A stretch of 59,440 nucleotides of DNA, from NCBI GenBank assembly GCA_017470325.1, contig JAFUES010000039.1, forward strand, positions 1-59,440, in the 5' to 3' direction. Under the pieces are notes generated by a model. That model saw only the letters and a program-made list of their open reading frames with translations. It ran no database searches and was not told the DNA's origin. Origin of the DNA: Oscillospiraceae bacterium. Its GTDB lineage: Bacteria; Bacillota_A; Clostridia; Oscillospirales; Oscillospiraceae. Shown in pieces: positions 1 through 8,193 of this stretch; position 1 is the stretch's first letter, and every line of letters starts with the position of its first letter. The position numbers were made by a program, and so were the translations under genes.

Positions 1-90
1 CCGAAGAAGACTACTTCGTTGATAGGCCGGCGGTGTACGCATGGTAACATGTTCAGCCAACCGGTACTAATAGCCCGAGGGCTTGACCTA
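1..90 (+). rRNA. 23S ribosomal RNA, 3' end (partial)
   Basis: The first ~90 bases match the conserved 3' end of bacterial 23S rRNA, including the ACCGGTACTAATAGCCCGAG block and the closing GGCTTGACC. The gene runs off the left edge. The exact 3' end is estimated to within a few bases. Confidence 0.93.
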
Positions 91-156
91 CAAAACTATG
101 CAGGCAAACCTTGCTCTTCCCTCTGTTTGGTTTTCAGGGTACAGTCCCTGAATAGA

Positions 157-273
<117 letters not shown>

Positions 274-274
274 C

Positions 275-305
275 AGCGCCGCTCACTTGAGCGGCGCTGC
301 TTTTT
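275..305 (+). terminator. rRNA operon intrinsic terminator
   Basis: A perfect 10-bp stem (275-284 with 289-298), a 4-base loop and a GCTTTTTC tail directly after 5S rRNA. Confidence 0.9.
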
Positions 306-338
306 CATATCGTTTGTGTTTGTGGAAAGGAGGCCGCC

Positions 339-914
339 ATGCGAAAAACGATCCTGGTTTTCCTCTGCCTGCTGGCCGTATGCCTTGCCGCCTGCGGGGA
401 TCAAGCCGCCCCGCCGCAGACAGGGACCGAAGCACCGGCCGTTGAGGAAACGGTGGCGCTCACCGTAGACCAGCTGCTGGCGACGGAAAAGCAGCGGCTG
501 CTGGCCGACGGCTATACCGCTCTTTCCCACAGTGAATACGCTGCCACCTATGCGGCGACCCTTCTCCATTGCGAGGGGCTGCCTGAGGCCTATCGGCTTT
601 TGGATGCGGTCTATGTGAAGGCCGCGCCCTGCAACGCGGACGAGGCCATTTCGGTACAGCTGTGCGTCAGCGAAGAGGAGCAGGCGGTACTCTGGCTGCA
701 GCAGACGCCGCTGTCGACTTCACCGGGGACGGAGAGTTGTTATCTTTCGTTGGGCCGGAGCGATGAGGCGTACGCTGAGGAACACCCCTGGGCCAGACAC
801 GCAGCCTTTTATCAAGCGGAAATGCAGGATACCGGCGTGGCTTTGGCGCTGTACTCCGTTCAGGCGCTGGACAGCGAACACTGCAGTCAACTTTTTTCTG
901 AGATCGGTTTTTAA
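339..914 (+). CDS. Putative lipoprotein of unknown function
   Basis: A 191-residue protein with a lipoprotein signal peptide: Met-Arg-Lys, a hydrophobic core and lipobox LAAC, with Cys19 as the predicted lipidated residue. The mature part starts with a Pro/Thr/Glu-rich linker and is acidic overall. Four cysteines lie in the signal peptide and mature region; no enzyme motif is recognisable. An AAAGGAGG ribosome binding site precedes the ATG. It starts only ~35 bases after the rRNA terminator and has no clear promoter of its own, so it may depend on read-through. I do not recognise the family. It should be anchored on the outer face of the membrane. Confidence 0.75.
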   Translation: MRKTILVFLCLLAVCLAACGDQAAPPQTGTEAPAVEETVALTVDQLLATEKQRLLADGYTALSHSEYAATYAATLLHCEGLPEAYRLLDAVYVKAAPCNADEAISVQLCVSEEEQAVLWLQQTPLSTSPGTESCYLSLGRSDEAYAEEHPWARHAAFYQAEMQDTGVALALYSVQALDSEHCSQLFSEIGF

Positions 915-946
915 AAGAGAAGTCCTTTGAATAGGACTTCTCTTTT
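913..946 (+). terminator. Terminator of the lipoprotein gene
   Basis: A perfect 14-bp stem (913-926 with 933-946) with a 6-base loop; the descending arm itself ends TCTTTT. It overlaps the stop codon. Confidence 0.85.
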
Positions 947-956
947 GTGGTATAAT
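927..956 (+). promoter_or_regulatory. Rubrerythrin promoter, overlapping the upstream terminator
   Basis: A -35-like TTGAAT (927-932), an 18-base spacer and a perfect TATAAT (951-956). The -35 box is exactly the loop of the preceding terminator, so the two elements share DNA. Confidence 0.7.
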
Positions 957-981
957 ATGGTACACTGTCAACAGGCGCAAA

Positions 982-1034
982 GCCGTAGAATACGGCGGAT
1001 CGATGCGATCTCATACCGGAAGAGAGCTTCCGGT
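982..1034 (+). promoter_or_regulatory. Structured 5' leader of rubrerythrin
   Basis: The ~110-nt leader holds three consecutive perfect hairpins: GCCGTA/TACGGC (982-996), GATCG/CGATC (998-1010) and ACCGGAAG/CTTCCGGT (1015-1034). None has a T-tract, so they are not terminators. They could stabilise the mRNA or form a regulatory element; function unknown. Confidence 0.5.
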
Positions 1035-1072
1035 GCGCAGAAATGTTACACAAGCTGAAAGGAGAAACGATC

Positions 1073-1612
1073 ATGGCGAATAAATATGCCGGCACCAAGA
1101 CCGAGAAGAACCTGTGGGAGGCATTTGCCGGGGAGTCCCAGGCGCGCAACAAGTATACCTACTTTGCTTCTGTTGCCAAGAAGGCGGGCTATGAGCAGAT
1201 CTCCGCGATCTTTCTGAAGACCGCAGAGAACGAGAAGGAGCATGCCAAGCTCTGGTTCAAGGAGCTGGGCGAGCTGGGTACCACCGAGGAGAACCTGCTG
1301 CATGCGGCCGAGGGCGAGAACTTCGAGTGGACCGATATGTATGAGCGCATGGCCAAGGAGGCAGAGGAAGAGGGCTTCCCCGAGCTGGCGGAGAAGTTCC
1401 GCGGCGTGGGCGCTATCGAGAAGCATCACGAGGAGCGTTATCGCAAGCTGCTGGCCAATGTGGAGGCCAAGGAAGTCTTCGAGAAGAGCGGCGTGAAGGT
1501 TTGGGAATGCCGCAACTGCGGCCATCTGGTCATCGGCACCAAGGCCCCGGAGGTATGTCCTGTCTGCAATCACCCCCAGGCCTATTTCGAGGTCAGAGAA
1601 GAGAATTATTGA
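1073..1612 (+). CDS. Rubrerythrin
   Basis: A 179-residue non-haem di-iron protein that reduces hydrogen peroxide in anaerobes, using electrons from rubredoxin or an NAD(P)H oxidoreductase in the cytoplasm. The ferritin-like domain covers residues 1-~140, with iron-ligand motifs GES (20-22), an ExxH in ENEKEH and a second one in the EKHHEERY helix. A C-terminal rubredoxin-like iron site has CxxC pairs at 146/149 and 162/165. The start at 1073 is preferred over an in-frame ATG at 1043 because AAAGGAG lies at proper distance and the family starts [12 protein letters not shown]. It is monocistronic, with its own promoter and terminator. Its presence supports a strict anaerobe. Confidence 0.96.
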   Translation: MANKYAGTKTEKNLWEAFAGESQARNKYTYFASVAKKAGYEQISAIFLKTAENEKEHAKLWFKELGELGTTEENLLHAAEGENFEWTDMYERMAKEAEEEGFPELAEKFRGVGAIEKHHEERYRKLLANVEAKEVFEKSGVKVWECRNCGHLVIGTKAPEVCPVCNHPQAYFEVREENY

Positions 1613-1624
1613 TCAACGGAAAAG

Positions 1625-1656
1625 TGAGCGCCCGGGGGCAACCCCGGGCGCTTTTC
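1625..1656. terminator. Bidirectional terminator
   Basis: A perfect 10-bp GC stem (1629-1638 with 1643-1652), flanked by AAAAG on the left and CTTTTC on the right. It lies between convergent genes and can serve both strands. Confidence 0.85.
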
Positions 1657-1659
1657 ACA

Positions 1660-1872
1660 TCATTCGTCTTTTTTGTTTCTCATCTTCCTGGCGTATGCGA
1701 ACATCCAGACCACGATCGCAACCATGGCGACGACTACGACCACACCCAGGATCACATTACCCAGGGCGCTGACCATACTGATGGCGCCGGTGATCAGCTT
1801 GAACAGGATGGAGATACAGGTGATGACCACGGCGGCCAGCACCACGAGACGGGATACATCTTTGGTTGTCAT
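1660..1872 (-). CDS. Small membrane protein of unknown function
   Basis: A 70-residue protein with two predicted transmembrane helices (about residues 8-30 and 36-60) and a basic C-terminus RKMRNKKDE, which suggests both ends are cytoplasmic. A perfect TAAGGAGG ribosome binding site precedes the ATG. It lies 12 bases downstream of the pseudouridine synthase gene and is probably co-transcribed as the last gene of the cluster. I recognise no family. Confidence 0.75.
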   Translation of the reverse strand: MTTKDVSRLVVLAAVVITCISILFKLITGAISMVSALGNVILGVVVVVAMVAIVVWMFAYARKMRNKKDE

Positions 1873-1884
1873 GTGTAGACCTCC

Positions 1885-2808
1885 TTATCCGATAACCGGT
1901 CCCAGGCGGGACAGTACTTCCGTGAAATATTGCGGTAGCGGCGTGACTAGGCGGACAGGCTGGCCGCTGCGGGGATGGATGAATTTCAATTCCCTGGCAT
2001 GCAGGCATTGCCCTTCCAGTCCCTTTTCCGGTGAGGGCGCGCCGTAGGTGAAATCGCCAAGCAGCGAGTGGCCAATGCTGGCCATATGCACCCGGATCTG
2101 ATGGGTACGTCCGGTTTCCAGCCGGCAGCACACATGGGTATAGCCCTGGTAGCGCGCCAGCACTTCCCAGTGCGTGACCGCCGGGCGGCTGTTCTTTTCC
2201 GTAACAGCCATGCGCTTGCGGTCCGTGGGATGGCGGCCGATAGGCCGATTTACCGTACCGCGATCCTCCCGGAAGCCGCCGCGGACCACGGCTTCGTAAA
2301 TCCGGGAAAGGCTGCGGTCCGCCAGTTGGGCAGACAGGGCCTGATGGGCGAAATCATTCTTGGCCGCGATCAGCAGACCGGAGGTGTCCTTATCGATCCG
2401 ATGTACGATGCCGGGCCGCCGCTCCCCGCCGATGCCGGAAAGGGAATCCCCGCAGTGGAAAAGCAGGGCGTTGACCAGGGTGCCGTCCGGGTGGCCGGGG
2501 GCCGGATGGACCACCATGCCCCGGGGCTTGTTGACCACGATCACATCGTCGTCTTCAAACACCACATCCAGGGGCAGCTCCTGCGCAAGCAGCGGGAGAT
2601 CTTCCGCTGCGGGCAGTGTCACATCAAAACGATCCCCCGCGGAGCAACGGTAATTTTTCCGCACCGCGATGCCATCCATACGTACCAGACCGTTTTCCAA
2701 CAGGCGCTGGGCCTGGCTGCGGGACAAACCTTCTATATTGCGCGCAAGGAGAGCGTCGATCCTGTCGCCGCTCTCCTCTGCTGTGATAAGAAGTCGATCT
2801 TCTTCCAT
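1885..2808 (-). CDS. RluA/RluD-family pseudouridine synthase
   Basis: A 307-residue RNA pseudouridine synthase. An N-terminal S4 RNA-binding domain (about residues 14-70, LSRSQAQRLLENG) precedes the catalytic domain. The signature HRIDKDTSGLL contains the nucleophile Asp139. The family converts uridines of 23S rRNA (RluD type) or of tRNA; which site cannot be told here. It is encoded four bases after lspA, the usual Firmicutes lspA-rlu pairing, and so ends the divIVA-ileS-lspA cluster. Confidence 0.93.
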   Translation of the reverse strand: MEEDRLLITAEESGDRIDALLARNIEGLSRSQAQRLLENGLVRMDGIAVRKNYRCSAGDRFDVTLPAAEDLPLLAQELPLDVVFEDDDVIVVNKPRGMVVHPAPGHPDGTLVNALLFHCGDSLSGIGGERRPGIVHRIDKDTSGLLIAAKNDFAHQALSAQLADRSLSRIYEAVVRGGFREDRGTVNRPIGRHPTDRKRMAVTEKNSRPAVTHWEVLARYQGYTHVCCRLETGRTHQIRVHMASIGHSLLGDFTYGAPSPEKGLEGQCLHARELKFIHPRSGQPVRLVTPLPQYFTEVLSRLGPVIG

Positions 2809-2812
2809 TCTA

Positions 2813-3850
2813 TTATTTGAATTCCGCCAGGATGTCGTCCAGAGAGAAATCCTCCTCCGCGGCGACAGGTGCAGGCTTCTTCGCAGGGGCCTGCGGCTTG
2901 GGCGCGGCAGGCTTGGCGGCGGAAGCTGCGGGCTTGACCGCGGACTGTGCGGTGGGAGTACTGGCTGCAGGCGCTACAGGCGTCTGGGTCCGGGCCGTGC
3001 GGCGCGGAGACTGGACGCCGGCGCGGGCATTGGCACGCTCCCACTCGGCAAAGGGATCTTCCACGGCGCTCGCCTTGGGCTGCTCGGCGGTCTGTGCGGC
3101 CTTTCTCCTGGCAGCGGCGGCAGCAGCTTCATCCGCTCTCTTGCGGGCGGCTTCCGCTTCAGCCTGGGCCTGGAGATACGCTTCCTCCGCCCGTTCCTTG
3201 CGGGACTTGCGGGTGGGCCGAACAGGCTCTTCCTCCTCGTCGTCCTCGTCCTCGTCGATGCGTGCGGCCTTTCTGGCCTTGCGGGCATCCCGCTTCTCGG
3301 CTTTCCTGGCCTTGCGGGCGGCACGGAGATCTTCCTCGTCGTCGTAATCGTCTTCCTCGTCGTCCTCCAGCGAGAACTCATCCTCATAATCGTCGTAGAC
3401 GGTCTTGCGTTCAAACAAAACGGCAAGCACGAACAAAATGGCAAAGACGGTGATAAAAATGTCCGCCACGTTGAAGATGGGGAAGTTGAACAGTTCGCAC
3501 TTGAACATATCCTGCACATAGCCGTAGATCACACGGTCGATGCAGTTGCCCAGACCGCCGGCGGTGACCAGGACCAGGCACCAGCGGGCGAACTTCCCGG
3601 AGATGAACTTGGTAGCCAGAGCGATGATGACCGCGACGATGAAGACACCGGTGATGATGATAAAGGGGATGCGGGCGTTGCTCCCGGCCAGGAAGCTGAA
3701 AGCCGCGCCGTCGTTGTGAACGTTCACAAGACTGAGGATCCCGGGAATAAAGGCCTCACCGGTGGACTCCGGGTTGATGGCTCCGGAGACCCAGTACTTC
3801 ACCCACTGGTCAACGATGACGACCAACAGGCCAACGATTGCGTATAACAT
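2813..3850 (-). CDS. lspA: Signal peptidase II with long charged C-terminal tail
   Basis: Residues 1-~150 form a normal lipoprotein signal peptidase: four membrane helices, a DQWVK motif at 14-18 and the two catalytic-aspartate boxes NCIDR (Asp105) and NVADIF (Asp130). It cleaves diacylglyceryl prolipoproteins, such as those at 339, 44058 and 46049. The protein is 345 residues, about twice the usual 150-170. Residues ~150-345 are a strongly acidic stretch, basic RKARKAEKR-type repeats, an Ala-rich probable coiled coil and a Pro/Ala linker ending in EEDFSLDDILAEFK. The tail would be cytoplasmic. No frameshift separates the parts. Start and ribosome binding site lie just upstream of 3850. Confidence 0.93.
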   Translation of the reverse strand: MLYAIVGLLVVIVDQWVKYWVSGAINPESTGEAFIPGILSLVNVHNDGAAFSFLAGSNARIPFIIITGVFIVAVIIALATKFISGKFARWCLVLVTAGGLGNCIDRVIYGYVQDMFKCELFNFPIFNVADIFITVFAILFVLAVLFERKTVYDDYEDEFSLEDDEEDDYDDEEDLRAARKARKAEKRDARKARKAARIDEDEDDEEEEPVRPTRKSRKERAEEAYLQAQAEAEAARKRADEAAAAAARRKAAQTAEQPKASAVEDPFAEWERANARAGVQSPRRTARTQTPVAPAASTPTAQSAVKPAASAAKPAAPKPQAPAKKPAPVAAEEDFSLDDILAEFK

Positions 3851-3942
3851 AAAAATCTCCTCTCTGCCGCGGATACGGCCGCAGCGCGGGATTTATCAAC
3901 ACCGGGAGCCCGGCGTTGTTTGCAAAAAACGAAGCCGAGAGC

Positions 3943-6744
3943 TTACAGCTTGGCGACCACTGCTGCACAGCGGGGGCAAAGTCCGGTCTCAGGATCGGCC
4001 TGCTCGGAGTGCATCCAGCAGCGGGGGCACTTCACGCCGGGGGCCTCTACCACGGAGACGGTCAGACCGGCGTAGTTGGAGCCCTGGCCCACAGCGGCGG
4101 CCTCGCCCTGGGGCTCGTCCTCGGCGATGAGGCACTTGGACACGATGAACAGCTCCGCCAGATTCATGTCGGAAACGCTCTTCACCAAGTCACGGGAAGC
4201 GTCGTCGGTGGGACGGAGGGTGACAGCGGCCTCCAGGGGCTTGCCGATGCGCTTGGAAGCGCGGGCCGTCTCCAGTACGCCGTTGACGTCGTTGCGCAGC
4301 TTGATCAGATCGTCCCAACGAGCCAGCGCCTCGGCGCTCAGCTCGTAAGCGTCGAAGGGCTGATTCATGCAGTTGAGCACCACGTTGCGCACATCGTCGC
4401 CCTCGCGGTGAGGCATGGCCAGCCAGATCTCATCGCAGGTGAAAGCCAGGATCGGCGCGAACATCTTGGTCATGGTATCCAGGATCAGGTACAGGGCGGT
4501 CTGGGCGCTGCGGCGCTTGAGACCGTTCTTCTCCTCGCAGTAGAGGCGGTCCTTGATGATATCCAGATAGAAGCTGCTCAGCTCTACCACGCAGAAGTCG
4601 TTGATCAGATGGGAGACCACATGGAACTCATAATCCTTGTAGGCGTCCTCCGCCTTGCGGATCAGAGCGTTGAGCTTGGTGATGGCCCAGCGGTCCAGCT
4701 CCTCCATATCCTCGGGCTTGACCAGATCGTTTACATCAAAGCCGTCCAGATTGCCCAAGCAGTAGCGGGCGGTGTTGCGGAACTTCAGATAGTTCTGACT
4801 CATCTGCTTGAAGATCTCTTTGGAGCAGCGCACGTCTACATGGTAATCCATGGAGCCGGCCCACAAGCGGACGATATCCGCGCCGAATTCCTGGAACAGA
4901 TCGGCAGGATCCACGCCGTTGCCCAGAGACTTGTGCATGACACGGCCTTCGCCGTCCACGGTCCAGCCATGGGTCAGGCATTCCTTATAGGGAGCGCCCT
5001 GGCCCAGAGCGCCCACGGCAACCAGCAGGGAAGACTGGAACCAGCCGCGATACTGGTCGCCGCCCTCAATATACATGGAGGCGGGCCAGAAGCCCTGATC
5101 CCGCTGCATGGCAGCGAAATGGGTGGAGCCGGAGTCGAACCAGCCGTCCAGGGTATCGGTCTCCTGGGTGAAGTGCTTGCCGCCGCAGTGGGGGCAGGTG
5201 AAGCCCTCCGGCAGGATATCGGCGGCGGGCCGGTCAAACCAGGCGTTGCTGCCTTCCTTTTCGAAGAGCTGGGCCACGGCCTCGATGCTCTCCTCGGTGC
5301 AAACGGGCTTGCCGCAATCATCGCAGTAGAACACGGGAATGGGCAGACCCCAGCGGCGCTGACGGGAAATGCACCAGTCGCTGCGCTCACGGATCATGGC
5401 GCCCATGCGCTCCTTGCCCCAGGCGGGCAGCCAGCGCACATTCTCACAGGCCTGGATGGCCTCTTCTTTGAAGGAATCCACCGAGCAGAACCACTGAGGG
5501 GTGGCCCGGAAGATGATGGGCTTCTTGCAGCGCCAGCAGTGGGGATAGCTGTGGATCATGTCCTCACTGGCGAAGAGCATGCCGCTCTCCTTCATGTCGG
5601 CCAGGATAACGGGGTTGGACTCCTCAGTGCCCAGGCCCGCGTACTTGCCGGCATACTCGGTGTGGCGGCCCTGATCGTCCACGGGCACAACCATCTCGGT
5701 GCCGTAGCGCATGCAGGTCACATAGTCGTCCGCGCCGAAGCCGGGGGCGGTATGGACACAACCGGTGCCGGAATCCATAGTGACATAGTCCGCCAGCATC
5801 AGCAGACTGGTCTTGGGCAGGAAGGGGTGATCGGCCAGCATGTACTCGAAGAAGGAGCCCTCGTGGGTCTCCACGATCTCATACTCGCTGACGCCGCCCA
5901 CGGCCATAACCTGCTCCACCAGGACCTCGGCCACGATGTACATCTCACCATTGGGGACCTTGACGATGGCGTAGCTGTCCTTGGGGCTCAGGGTGATGCC
6001 CAGGTTGCCGGGCAGGGTCCATGTGGTGGTGGTCCAGATCAGGAAGAAGAGCTTGCTCTTGTCCAGATGGGACAGCTTGCCCTTGTCGTCGTTCATGGGG
6101 AACTTCACATAGACCGTGGTGACCGGGTCGTCGTGATACTCGATCTCGGCCTCGGCCAGGGCGGTCTCGTCATGGGCGCACCAATAGACCGGCTTCAGGC
6201 CCTTATAGATGTGACCGTTCCGGTACATCTTGCCGAAGATGCGCACTTCGTCGGCCTCGAAGCCCTGGTTCATGGTCAGATAGGGATGCTCCCAGTCGCC
6301 CACCACGCCCAGACGCTTGAAGCCGTCCATCTGGCGCTGGATATATTTCTCCGCGTAGGCCTTGCAGGCGGAGCGGAAATCGGCCACGCTCAGGGTCTTG
6401 TGGATGCGGCCCTGCTCCTTGATGATGGCGCTTTCGATGGGCATGCCGTGGTTGTCCCAGCCGGGGATGTAAGGTACATGGTAGCCCCGCATCATGTAAG
6501 AGCGGTTGATGAAATCCTTCAGGGATTTATTCAGGGCGTGCCCCATGTGGATGTCGCCGTTGGAGAAGGGAGGGCCGTCATGCAGGCTGAACAGAGGCAG
6601 ACCCTCGGACTTTTTCAGGTGCTCGTTATAGATGTCCAGTTCCGCCCAATGCTTGAGCATGTCCGGCTCCCGCTTGGGGAGACCAGCACGCATGGGGAAG
6701 TCGGTTTTCGGAAGATTTAAGGTGGCGTTAAAATCCTTTGACAT
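3943..6744 (-). CDS. ileS: Isoleucyl-tRNA synthetase
   Basis: A 933-residue class I aminoacyl-tRNA synthetase that charges tRNA-Ile. The HIGH box reads HMGH (66-69). The KMSKS-box position reads VMHKSLGN (602-609), so KMS is replaced by VMH. The CP1 editing region holds WTTTTWTLPGN. The C-terminus has a zinc-finger-like CPRCW...CPRC pair, as in bacterial-type IleS. A position between divIVA and lspA is common in Firmicutes. I looked for a T-box leader and did not find its conserved TGGNACCGCG block. Length and domain order are normal. Confidence 0.97.
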   Translation of the reverse strand: MSKDFNATLNLPKTDFPMRAGLPKREPDMLKHWAELDIYNEHLKKSEGLPLFSLHDGPPFSNGDIHMGHALNKSLKDFINRSYMMRGYHVPYIPGWDNHGMPIESAIIKEQGRIHKTLSVADFRSACKAYAEKYIQRQMDGFKRLGVVGDWEHPYLTMNQGFEADEVRIFGKMYRNGHIYKGLKPVYWCAHDETALAEAEIEYHDDPVTTVYVKFPMNDDKGKLSHLDKSKLFFLIWTTTTWTLPGNLGITLSPKDSYAIVKVPNGEMYIVAEVLVEQVMAVGGVSEYEIVETHEGSFFEYMLADHPFLPKTSLLMLADYVTMDSGTGCVHTAPGFGADDYVTCMRYGTEMVVPVDDQGRHTEYAGKYAGLGTEESNPVILADMKESGMLFASEDMIHSYPHCWRCKKPIIFRATPQWFCSVDSFKEEAIQACENVRWLPAWGKERMGAMIRERSDWCISRQRRWGLPIPVFYCDDCGKPVCTEESIEAVAQLFEKEGSNAWFDRPAADILPEGFTCPHCGGKHFTQETDTLDGWFDSGSTHFAAMQRDQGFWPASMYIEGGDQYRGWFQSSLLVAVGALGQGAPYKECLTHGWTVDGEGRVMHKSLGNGVDPADLFQEFGADIVRLWAGSMDYHVDVRCSKEIFKQMSQNYLKFRNTARYCLGNLDGFDVNDLVKPEDMEELDRWAITKLNALIRKAEDAYKDYEFHVVSHLINDFCVVELSSFYLDIIKDRLYCEEKNGLKRRSAQTALYLILDTMTKMFAPILAFTCDEIWLAMPHREGDDVRNVVLNCMNQPFDAYELSAEALARWDDLIKLRNDVNGVLETARASKRIGKPLEAAVTLRPTDDASRDLVKSVSDMNLAELFIVSKCLIAEDEPQGEAAAVGQGSNYAGLTVSVVEAPGVKCPRCWMHSEQADPETGLCPRCAAVVAKL

Positions 6745-6794
6745 GATTCTGTCTCCTACTGTTTTGTGGAATATCTGCGGTTCCTGAGGGCAGG

Positions 6795-6815
6795 AAAAGG
6801 CCGGGATACCGGCCT
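6795..6815 (-). terminator. Hairpin between divIVA and ileS
   Basis: Read on the minus strand this is AGGCCGG, a 4-base loop, CCGGCCT, then TTT. An outer GAGGG/CCCTC pairing encloses it. A second GC-rich stem lies near 6842-6868. Together they probably end or attenuate transcription from divIVA into ileS. The T-tract is short. Confidence 0.5.
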
Positions 6816-6891
6816 GTAAAATCCCTCAAAATACCAAACAGCGGGGCGCGCGCAACTGCGCTCGCCCCGTGATGTTATGAACGGTTAGGCC

Positions 6892-7527
6892 TCAGACCGT
6901 GAAAGGCTGCGTGCTCTCGAAGCCCTTGAGCACGTCGTCCACAGTCTCTTCTGCGGGGGTCACATCGATATTGAAAGCGGGATCGGGCTGGTAGTTGGCC
7001 ACATTGCTCTCAATGCTGCGGATCGCCTCGTCGACGGTATCGGCGGCGGGGGCGGCGTAGACTTCCGCATCGGGAAGGATATCGCTGCTGATCACTTCCA
7101 GATCCTGCAGCTGCTGGTTGCACAGGGCACGGATCCCGTCGAAGAACTTGGCGGTAGCAGCCTTGGCCTCAGCCAGGCGGCGCTCCTCAATCGCGGTCTC
7201 CTCCTGAATGGAGCCGACCTTGGCCTTGACCTGCTCGTCAGCCTCGGCGAGCATGGCGCTGGCACGCTGACGGGCGTCGTTCTCGATCTGGACCGCCAGC
7301 TTCTGAGCAGACAAAATCGCCATGTTCAGCGCTTCCTCATTGGCGCGGTACTCCTCGATCTTGTCTACGAGGACCTTCATCTTGCTTTTGAGAACGGCGT
7401 TTTCCTTCTGGGAAGCGGTAATGTCGTCCGCCAGTTCCTCCAGAAAATCGTCCACAGAAGCCATGTCATAGCCATTGAGGCGAGACTTTTCAAAGGTCTT
7501 TTCGCGAATGTCCTGTGCGGTAATCAT
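6892..7527 (-). CDS. divIVA: DivIVA-domain cell division protein
   Basis: A 211-residue DivIVA/GpsB-like protein. The N-terminal membrane-curvature module is typical (MITAQDIREKTF..., then GYDMASVDDFLEELA), followed by a coiled coil to about residue 145 and an acidic tail. Such proteins sit at division sites and poles and recruit division or wall-synthesis proteins. It lies directly after sepF, the standard ylm/divIVA arrangement. The ATG at 7527 has AAAGGTGG nine bases upstream; the nearer ATG is out of frame and blocked by a stop. Confidence 0.93.
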   Translation of the reverse strand: MITAQDIREKTFEKSRLNGYDMASVDDFLEELADDITASQKENAVLKSKMKVLVDKIEEYRANEEALNMAILSAQKLAVQIENDARQRASAMLAEADEQVKAKVGSIQEETAIEERRLAEAKAATAKFFDGIRALCNQQLQDLEVISSDILPDAEVYAAPAADTVDEAIRSIESNVANYQPDPAFNIDVTPAEETVDDVLKGFESTQPFTV

Positions 7528-7575
7528 ATCATAAATCCACCTTTCAAAGATTTCTGTATATACTGAATTAAGGAA

Positions 7576-8139
7576 TTATAAGTACTGACCGTCACTCTCG
7601 GGCTGCTCGCTCTGGGCGCCCACGATGTCCACGTTCTGCGGGGTCACGAAATAAGTCTTTGCGGAGATCGGCGTGATCTTGCCCTGCAGGGCGTAAGCGA
7701 TGCCGGACAGGAAGTCCAGCAGACGGCGGGCGTTCTCCGTGGGGACGCCCTCCAGCGTCATGACAACGCTGCGGCCCTGATTGAGCTGGTTGACCAGATC
7801 CCCGGCCTCGTCAAAGGTCTTGGGATTGAAGAGGATCACCTGGGTCTCCGTGCCGCCCCAGTCCACGGTGCGTTCCCTGTGGGTCTTGGCCCGGCCCGCT
7901 TTTTTGGAGCCGCGGCTGCTGAAGATACCGCCGCCCTCGTTCTGGGCCCTGGCAGGCTTCTTGGGAGTGCCGGCCGGCTCCGGCTTGCCGCCGGTTTCCG
8001 CGCCAAAGGTGTTTTCGAATACCATCTGGGCCTCGCTGGGTTGTGCGGACTGACTGAGACTGCTGTCGGCGTCATCGTAAAAATCGTCTTCGTCGTCGTA
8101 AGGCTGTGTAAGTTTTCTCAGTTCATCCATGAACCCCAT
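7576..8139 (-). CDS. sepF: Cell division protein SepF
   Basis: A 187-residue SepF homologue, a membrane-binding FtsZ partner that organises the Z-ring in Gram-positive bacteria. The N-terminal amphipathic helix (MGFMDELRKLT) is followed by a long acidic, disordered linker. The C-terminal SepF fold is at about residues 95-175, with VILFNPKTFDEAGDLVNQL and a GIAYALQGKITPIS stretch typical of the dimer core. It lies between yggS and divIVA, as in other Firmicutes. Confidence 0.93.
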   Translation of the reverse strand: MGFMDELRKLTQPYDDEDDFYDDADSSLSQSAQPSEAQMVFENTFGAETGGKPEPAGTPKKPARAQNEGGGIFSSRGSKKAGRAKTHRERTVDWGGTETQVILFNPKTFDEAGDLVNQLNQGRSVVMTLEGVPTENARRLLDFLSGIAYALQGKITPISAKTYFVTPQNVDIVGAQSEQPESDGQYL

Positions 8140-8193
8140 GGTCTGGCCTCCAAGCTATAATGTGCAATGGAACGAATCTATATCCAATACGCG

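Noticed and set aside
3916..6720. A 934-codon open frame opposite ileS, and similar very long antisense frames opposite nifJ, mutS/miaB, opp and pnp
   Set aside because: The sense frames match well-known proteins. High GC at third positions and rare TTA/CTA/TCA codons keep the opposite frames open; the antisense products have no recognisable domains and lack ribosome binding sites.
6745..6891. T-box leader for ileS
   Set aside because: The conserved TGGNACCGCG antiterminator block and stem I motifs are absent; only terminator-like hairpins are present.
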